Positions 60,521-64,000 of a stretch of 64,000 bases of DNA are shown piece after piece (the stretch's first letter is position 1; each line of letters starts with the position of its first letter). The notes beneath the pieces were generated by a model that saw nothing but the letters and a program-made list of their open reading frames with translations, did no database searches and had not been told where the DNA came from. Both the position numbers and the translations under genes were made by a program. Source of the DNA: Pseudonocardia sulfidoxydans NBRC 16205 (GTDB taxonomy: Bacteria > Actinomycetota > Actinomycetes > Mycobacteriales > Pseudonocardiaceae); the NCBI RefSeq assembly GCF_007989085.1, contig NZ_BJVJ01000016.1:1-64000 (forward strand). The letters run 5' to 3'.

Positions 60521-61086
60521 CCGCTTCGGTGGGGCGGGTCGCCCGCAAGCGCGCCGAGCGGCAGCGACTCATGGAGCGCGTCGCCGCCGAGGTGTTCGCC
60601 GAGCGCGGCTACGAACGCGCGAGCCTGGAGGAGATCGCCGCGCGCCTCGACATGCGCGGCGCCAGCCTCTACCACTACTACCCGTCCAAGGAGGACCTCT
60701 TCCTCGCGGCGGTGCAGAACGCGACGGCCGAGGTCGTGGCCCGGCTGCGCGAGGTCGCGTCGTCCGACGGACCTGCGGTCGACCGCCTGCGCCGGCTGTT
60801 CGTCTCCCAGGCGCTGGTCGAGCTGCGCGACTACCCGTCGTTCGCCCCGCTGTTCCTCATGCACCTGCCCGACCCCGTTCTCGACGCCCGCGTCCGCGAG
60901 CTGTCCCGCGAGCACGCCGCGGTCTTCCGCGAGGTGGCGGCGGAGGTCGGCGGCGGGTCCCGGATCGGGACATACCTGGCTCTCGGCTCGTTGGCCTACC
61001 TGCGCCGCTGGTACGACCCGTCGGGGTCCCTGTCCGCGGAAGAGCTGGCCGAGCACGTGGCGGACCAACTGCTGCACCTCCTGTGA
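60517..61086 (+). CDS. TetR-family transcriptional regulator
   Basis: A 189-residue regulator with an N-terminal helix-turn-helix (VAAEVFAERGYERASLEEIA, then RLDMRGASLYHYYPSKEDLF, about 22-62) and a C-terminal ligand domain. Last gene of the operon that starts at 56641 (GTGA overlap), so it is made with the enzymes it probably controls through the repeat at 56554-56585; an acyl-CoA is the likely inducer, as in FadR/KstR-like TetR proteins. Its stop codon lies in palindrome copy 3. Confidence 0.92.
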   Translation: MTASVGRVARKRAERQRLMERVAAEVFAERGYERASLEEIAARLDMRGASLYHYYPSKEDLFLAAVQNATAEVVARLREVASSDGPAVDRLRRLFVSQALVELRDYPSFAPLFLMHLPDPVLDARVRELSREHAAVFREVAAEVGGGSRIGTYLALGSLAYLRRWYDPSGSLSAEELAEHVADQLLHLL

Positions 61087-61122
61087 GTGGCGATAGTCGC
61101 TATCGCGACTATCGCCACTCAC
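61083..61122 (+). repeat. 40-bp stop-codon palindrome, copy 3
   Basis: Identical in all 40 bases to copy 1 (33884-33923), 27 kb away, after an unrelated gene. The TGA at 61084-61086 is the TetR stop; a second in-frame TGA occurs at 61129-61131, 14 codons later, after GAGCCC. Confidence 0.9.
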
Positions 61123-61159
61123 GAGCCCTGAGCTGGGCCCATCTGATAGACCGTCGGCC

Positions 61160-62428
61160 ATGACTTCCGAGAGCGACCCCGCCGCCGACGCGCTCGCCGA
61201 GGCGCTGGCGAAGGCCGGACTGGGCGGCGTCGCCCCACCCGCCCCCGCCGACCCGCTCTCCGCCGCCCTCGCCGCCGCCGGGTTGGCCGACTCCGTGCCC
61301 GGTGCACCGGCTCCGCCGCAGGTCGGGGGCGGGATCGTCGTCACCACGCCGGAGGAGGACGCCGAACCCGAGGACCTCCCGCACTGGCCGCTCGGCATCG
61401 CGACGGGCGTCGGCTCCATGCCGGGCACCGACATCCGCGAGGCCGCCGCGATCGTCGCCGGCGAGGTCGGGGCCATGCCGTTCGTGCCAGAGCTGCCCGC
61501 ACGCGGCGTCGGGGCCGACATCGTCGGGCGGACCGCGGGGATGCTCGTCGACCTCGCCGTCGAGACCGTCCCGACCGGCTACCGCGTCACCCAGCGCCCG
61601 GGCCGCGACCACCGCCGTGCCGTCGACCTCCTGCGCGGCGACCTCGACGCCTTCGACGAGGCCTGCGACCCCATCCGCCCCGGCTGGGTCAAGGTGCAGG
61701 CCGCGGGCCCGTGGACGCTCGCCGCGACCGTCGAGCTCCACGCCGGGCACCGCGTCCTCACCGACCGCGGCGCCGTCCGCGAGTTCGCCGCGAGCCTCCT
61801 CGAGGGCCTTCGCGGTCACGTCGCCGAAGTGGCCGCCCGGTCCGGAGCTCGCGTCGTCGTGCAGCTCGACGAGCCCGCCCTGCCCGCCGTCCTGCGCGGC
61901 TCCCTGCCCACCGCCTCCGGCTACGGCACCGTCCGGGCGATCGACGAGATCGACGCCGCCGACCTGCTGCGCGAGTTCGTCGACACCTTCTCCGGGCTCG
62001 GGTCGCCGGTGGTCCTGCACTGCTGCGCCGACGACCCGCCCCTCCGGTTGTTGGCCGGGGTGGGTGCGGCGGCCGTCGGGATCGACGGCACCCGCCGCGC
62101 CATCTCCGGTGACACCGCGCTCCCGGCGGCGCTCGACGCCGTCGGTGAGGTCTGGGACGCGGGCACACCGATCATGCTGGGGCTCGTCCGGACCACCGCG
62201 CCTGCGCGGACGCCCGAGATCCCCGCGCTCGCCCAGCGCGCCTTCGATCTCGCCGACCGCCTCGGCTTCGCCCGCCACCGCCTCGCCGAGCTGGCCGTCC
62301 CGACGCCCACCTGCGGCCTCGCCGGCGCCACCCCCGACTGGGCCCGCACCGCGCTCGGCCTCTGCCGGCAGCTGGGCGAGGCCTTCCTCGACCCGACGGG
62401 GGACAAGGACGTCGACGAACGGTCGTGA
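61160..62428 (+). CDS. Methionine synthase-like protein (cobalamin-independent MetE C-terminal type)
   Basis: A 422-residue protein with an Ala/Pro-rich N-terminal extension of about 75 residues, then a single MetE-type barrel: GIATGVGSMPGTDIREAAA, VQAAGPWTLAATVEL, QLDEPALPAVLRG and VVLHCCADDPPLRLL with possible zinc ligands. It is much shorter than MetE (about 750), like the actinobacterial Rv3015c group. The methyl donor and acceptor are unknown. Its place after mnmA is syntenic with mycobacteria. Its stop lies in palindrome copy 4. Confidence 0.88.
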   Translation: MTSESDPAADALAEALAKAGLGGVAPPAPADPLSAALAAAGLADSVPGAPAPPQVGGGIVVTTPEEDAEPEDLPHWPLGIATGVGSMPGTDIREAAAIVAGEVGAMPFVPELPARGVGADIVGRTAGMLVDLAVETVPTGYRVTQRPGRDHRRAVDLLRGDLDAFDEACDPIRPGWVKVQAAGPWTLAATVELHAGHRVLTDRGAVREFAASLLEGLRGHVAEVAARSGARVVVQLDEPALPAVLRGSLPTASGYGTVRAIDEIDAADLLREFVDTFSGLGSPVVLHCCADDPPLRLLAGVGAAAVGIDGTRRAISGDTALPAALDAVGEVWDAGTPIMLGLVRTTAPARTPEIPALAQRAFDLADRLGFARHRLAELAVPTPTCGLAGATPDWARTALGLCRQLGEAFLDPTGDKDVDERS

Positions 62429-62464
62429 GCGGCGATAGTCGCCATAGCGGCTATCGCCGCTCAC
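62425..62464 (+). repeat. 40-bp stop-codon palindrome, copy 4
   Basis: Arms GTGAGCGGCGATAGTCGC and GCGGCTATCGCCGCTCAC around CATA, with one T-G wobble. The TGA at 62426-62428 is the methionine synthase-like stop. Shares the C6-G35 pair with copy 2. The flank after the palindrome has diverged and the second TGA found in copies 1-3 is absent. Confidence 0.88.
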
Positions 62465-62474
62465 AGGGGTCGGA

Positions 62475-62774
62475 TCAGGGGGCCAGGACCTCCACCGCTC
62501 CGCCGCGGTGAAGCAGCCACGCCAGGAGGACGGGGTCGTCGAGGGTGAGGGCCACGTCGTCGTCGCCGAGGGGGACGCGCTCGTAGAGGCGGATCGCCGT
62601 GCGCAGGTCGAAGGCGAGTTCCCGGCTCGCGGACACGGCGAGCCCGAGGTGGGCGACCGTGCGGCAGCCGGCGAGCTCGTCCTCGACACCAGGCACGTCG
62701 AGCGGCTCCCCGTCGAGAAGTTTCTCGTGGTGCACACCGGTCAGGACGAGCCCGTCGTCGCAGCTCACGACCAT
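62475..62774 (-). CDS. Small hypothetical protein, paralogue of the 48440 gene
   Basis: A 99-residue acidic protein (MVVSCDDGLVLTGVHHEKLL at the start; DDDVALTLDDPVLLAWLLHR near the end) that aligns with the protein at 48440-48739, especially over the C-terminal LTLxDxVLLxWLxH segment. No recognised domain, signal or membrane segment. It converges on the methionine synthase-like gene, with palindrome copy 4 between them. The ATG at 62774 is chosen; GTG codons at 62780 and 62783 are alternatives. Confidence 0.6.
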   Translation of the reverse strand: MVVSCDDGLVLTGVHHEKLLDGEPLDVPGVEDELAGCRTVAHLGLAVSASRELAFDLRTAIRLYERVPLGDDDVALTLDDPVLLAWLLHRGGAVEVLAP

Positions 62775-62843
62775 GCACACCACCCGTCGGCTCCCACGCT
62801 CCGGGGGCTCGGGCCCCGCTCGCCGGAGAGTATCGTCCGCCAC

Positions 62844-63941
62844 ATGCACGAAGATCGGTTGCTGCTCGGCCCGGGCCCCTCCGAGCCGTACCCCGAGGCC
62901 ATGGAAGCCCTCACCCGCCCCGTGCTCGGTCACCTCGACCCCGAGTACCTCGCGGTCATCGCCGAGATCCGCGAGCGGCTCCAACAGGTCTTCCGCACCA
63001 CCAACGAGCTGACACTGCCCGTGTCGGGCACCGGCTCCTCCGGCATGGAGGCGTGCCTCGCCTCGCTGCTGGAGGTCGGCGACACGATCATCGTCGGCGT
63101 CAACGGCTACTTCGGCGAGCGGCTGTGCGAGGTCGCGCGCCGCGGCGGAGCAGAGGTCGTCCGGGTGGAGGCCCCGTGGGGCACCCCGATCGACCCGGCC
63201 GACCTCATCGCCGCCCAACAGGCCGCCCCGCACGCCGCGGTCCTCGCGGTCGTCGCCGCGGAGACGTCGACGGGTGTGCGCAACGACGTCGCGCCCGTCG
63301 GCGCGGCCCTGGCGCCGACCGACACGCTGCTGCTGGTCGACGCCGTGACCGCGCTCGGCGGCACGCAGCTGGAGGTCGACGCCTGGCAGATCGACGCGTC
63401 GTACTCCGCGTCGCAGAAGTGCCTCGGCGCCCCTCCCGGCCTCGCGCCGGTCACGCTCGGCGCCCGCGCGGTAGCCCGGATGAAGGCCCGCAAGACCCCG
63501 GTCCGGTCGTTCTACCTCGACCTCGGTCTGCTGCACGAGTACTTCCTCGCCAGCCCGCCCACCTACCACCACACGGCGTCCTCGACGCTGGCCTACTCGC
63601 TGCACGCGGGCCTGGGCCGGCTGCTCGAGGAGGGCGTCGAGCAGGTGTGGGCGCGCCACGACCGCATCGGCCGGCTGCTGCAGTCGGCGCTGCCGGAGCT
63701 GGGTTTCGGGCTGATCGCGCCCGAGTCGAACCGGCTGCCGCAGCTCACGGCCACGACGCTGCCCAACGGTCTCGACGAGGGCTCGCTGCGCAAGCGGCTG
63801 CTGGCCGAGTACGGCATCGAGGTCGGCGGCGGGCTGGGTGCCTTCGCCGGCCGCGCCTGGCGCATCGGCATGATGGGCCACGCCGCCACGGAGCGGTCGG
63901 TCGTCACCCTGATCGGTGCCGTCCGGGAGCTCCTGGCCTGA
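62844..63941 (+). CDS. PLP-dependent aminotransferase, alanine-glyoxylate aminotransferase (AGXT/PucG) family
   Basis: A 365-residue class V aminotransferase. LLGPGPSEPYPEAMEAL and LGHLDPEYLAVIAEIRE open it, VSGTGSSGMEACLASLL binds the phosphate, AVVAAETSTGVRND and LLVDAVTALGGTQLEV carry the PLP Asp, and the Lys is in YSASQKCLGAPPGLAPV. It may use alanine or ureidoglycine with glyoxylate, which would link it to the purine genes, but it is 14 kb away. TATCGT ends 7 bp before the ATG without a ribosome site, suggesting a leaderless start. The last 59 bp of the window hold no gene. Confidence 0.92.
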   Translation: MHEDRLLLGPGPSEPYPEAMEALTRPVLGHLDPEYLAVIAEIRERLQQVFRTTNELTLPVSGTGSSGMEACLASLLEVGDTIIVGVNGYFGERLCEVARRGGAEVVRVEAPWGTPIDPADLIAAQQAAPHAAVLAVVAAETSTGVRNDVAPVGAALAPTDTLLLVDAVTALGGTQLEVDAWQIDASYSASQKCLGAPPGLAPVTLGARAVARMKARKTPVRSFYLDLGLLHEYFLASPPTYHHTASSTLAYSLHAGLGRLLEEGVEQVWARHDRIGRLLQSALPELGFGLIAPESNRLPQLTATTLPNGLDEGSLRKRLLAEYGIEVGGGLGAFAGRAWRIGMMGHAATERSVVTLIGAVRELLA

Positions 63942-64000
63942 CCTGCGCGCGCCGGGGGCGGGGGAGACGGCGGTCGGGCCGCTCCCGGCGCCGTCGTCCC

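Noticed and set aside
1-64000. tRNA, rRNA, CRISPR arrays, phage genes or attachment sites
   Set aside because: I looked for these by eye and found no tRNA-like cloverleaf with CCA end, no regularly spaced repeats, and no integrase, transposase or phage structural motifs.

Overview
The window is very GC-rich, uses many GTG starts, joins genes by 4-bp ATGA/GTGA stop-start overlaps and has several apparently leaderless promoters. Together with the block etfB-etfA-GNAT-PlsC-cysteine desulfurase-mnmA-methionine synthase-like, which as I recall matches the order around Rv3029c-Rv3024c/Rv3015c in mycobacteria, this points to a chromosome of an actinomycete, probably of the Pseudonocardia/Amycolatopsis group (inference). 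I see no tRNA, rRNA, CRISPR array or insertion sequence.

Region 1 (1-33,890) is a large catabolic island. It opens with a truncated GntR regulator facing a TetR regulator. Operon A (1004-15485) encodes a UbiD-type prenyl-FMN decarboxylase, a small zinc-ribbon partner, a molybdenum hydroxylase large subunit with a C-terminal membrane tail, two acyl-CoA dehydrogenase-like proteins, an enoyl-CoA hydratase, two family III CoA-transferases, a thiolase/DUF35 pair, an aldehyde dehydrogenase, an amidohydrolase, a Rieske protein and UbiX, and ends at an intrinsic terminator. Operon B (15736-24182) holds an orphan peptide-type binding lipoprotein, a second amidohydrolase, a second DUF35/thiolase pair, a PaaK-like ligase, a VOC protein, a luciferase-like oxidoreductase and the two missing subunits of the Mo hydroxylase. 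Then come a divergent acyl-CoA ligase, an SsuD-like monooxygenase with a degenerate RibBA-like protein and a glutaryl-CoA-dehydrogenase-like enzyme, and an SsuABC-type transporter ending in a second SsuD-like monooxygenase. A 13-bp motif (GTATACCGTSTTC-like) lies in all four upstream regions, so the island looks like one regulon. The likely role is uptake, decarboxylation, hydroxylation, CoA activation and beta-oxidation or aldol cleavage of a cyclic or heteroaromatic carboxylate. The substrate is unknown; the enzyme set resembles furoate/furandicarboxylate (Hmf) pathways with many additions.

Region 2 (33,961-48,739) is purine catabolism: 8-oxoguanine/guanine deaminase, three-subunit xanthine dehydrogenase, PucR regulator, urate permease fused to an OHCU-decarboxylase-like domain, stand-alone OHCU decarboxylase, hydroxyisourate hydrolase, urate oxidase, allantoinase, allantoicase and a small allophanate-hydrolase-C-terminal-like protein. 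Together they carry guanine/xanthine to ureidoglycolate plus urea. A DUF559 gene and a small membrane protein, with two conserved 58-bp hairpins, sit in the middle.

Region 3 (48,740-64,000) is a core-genome block: ETF subunits, probable ornithine-lipid acyltransferases, cysteine desulfurase, MnmA and a methionine synthase-like protein. It is interrupted by DUF1206, DUF1330 and a TetR-controlled acyl-CoA ligase/thiolase/acyl-CoA dehydrogenase operon with a clear operator. A PLP aminotransferase of the alanine-glyoxylate type closes the window.

The most unusual sequence-level features are: four copies of a 40-bp palindrome that each start exactly at a gene's TGA stop codon and show compensatory changes; the pair of covarying 58-bp hairpins; an ABC ATPase whose only credible start is ATC; a permease-enzyme fusion that has lost the enzyme's catalytic residues; and a RibBA pseudoenzyme inside the monooxygenase operon.
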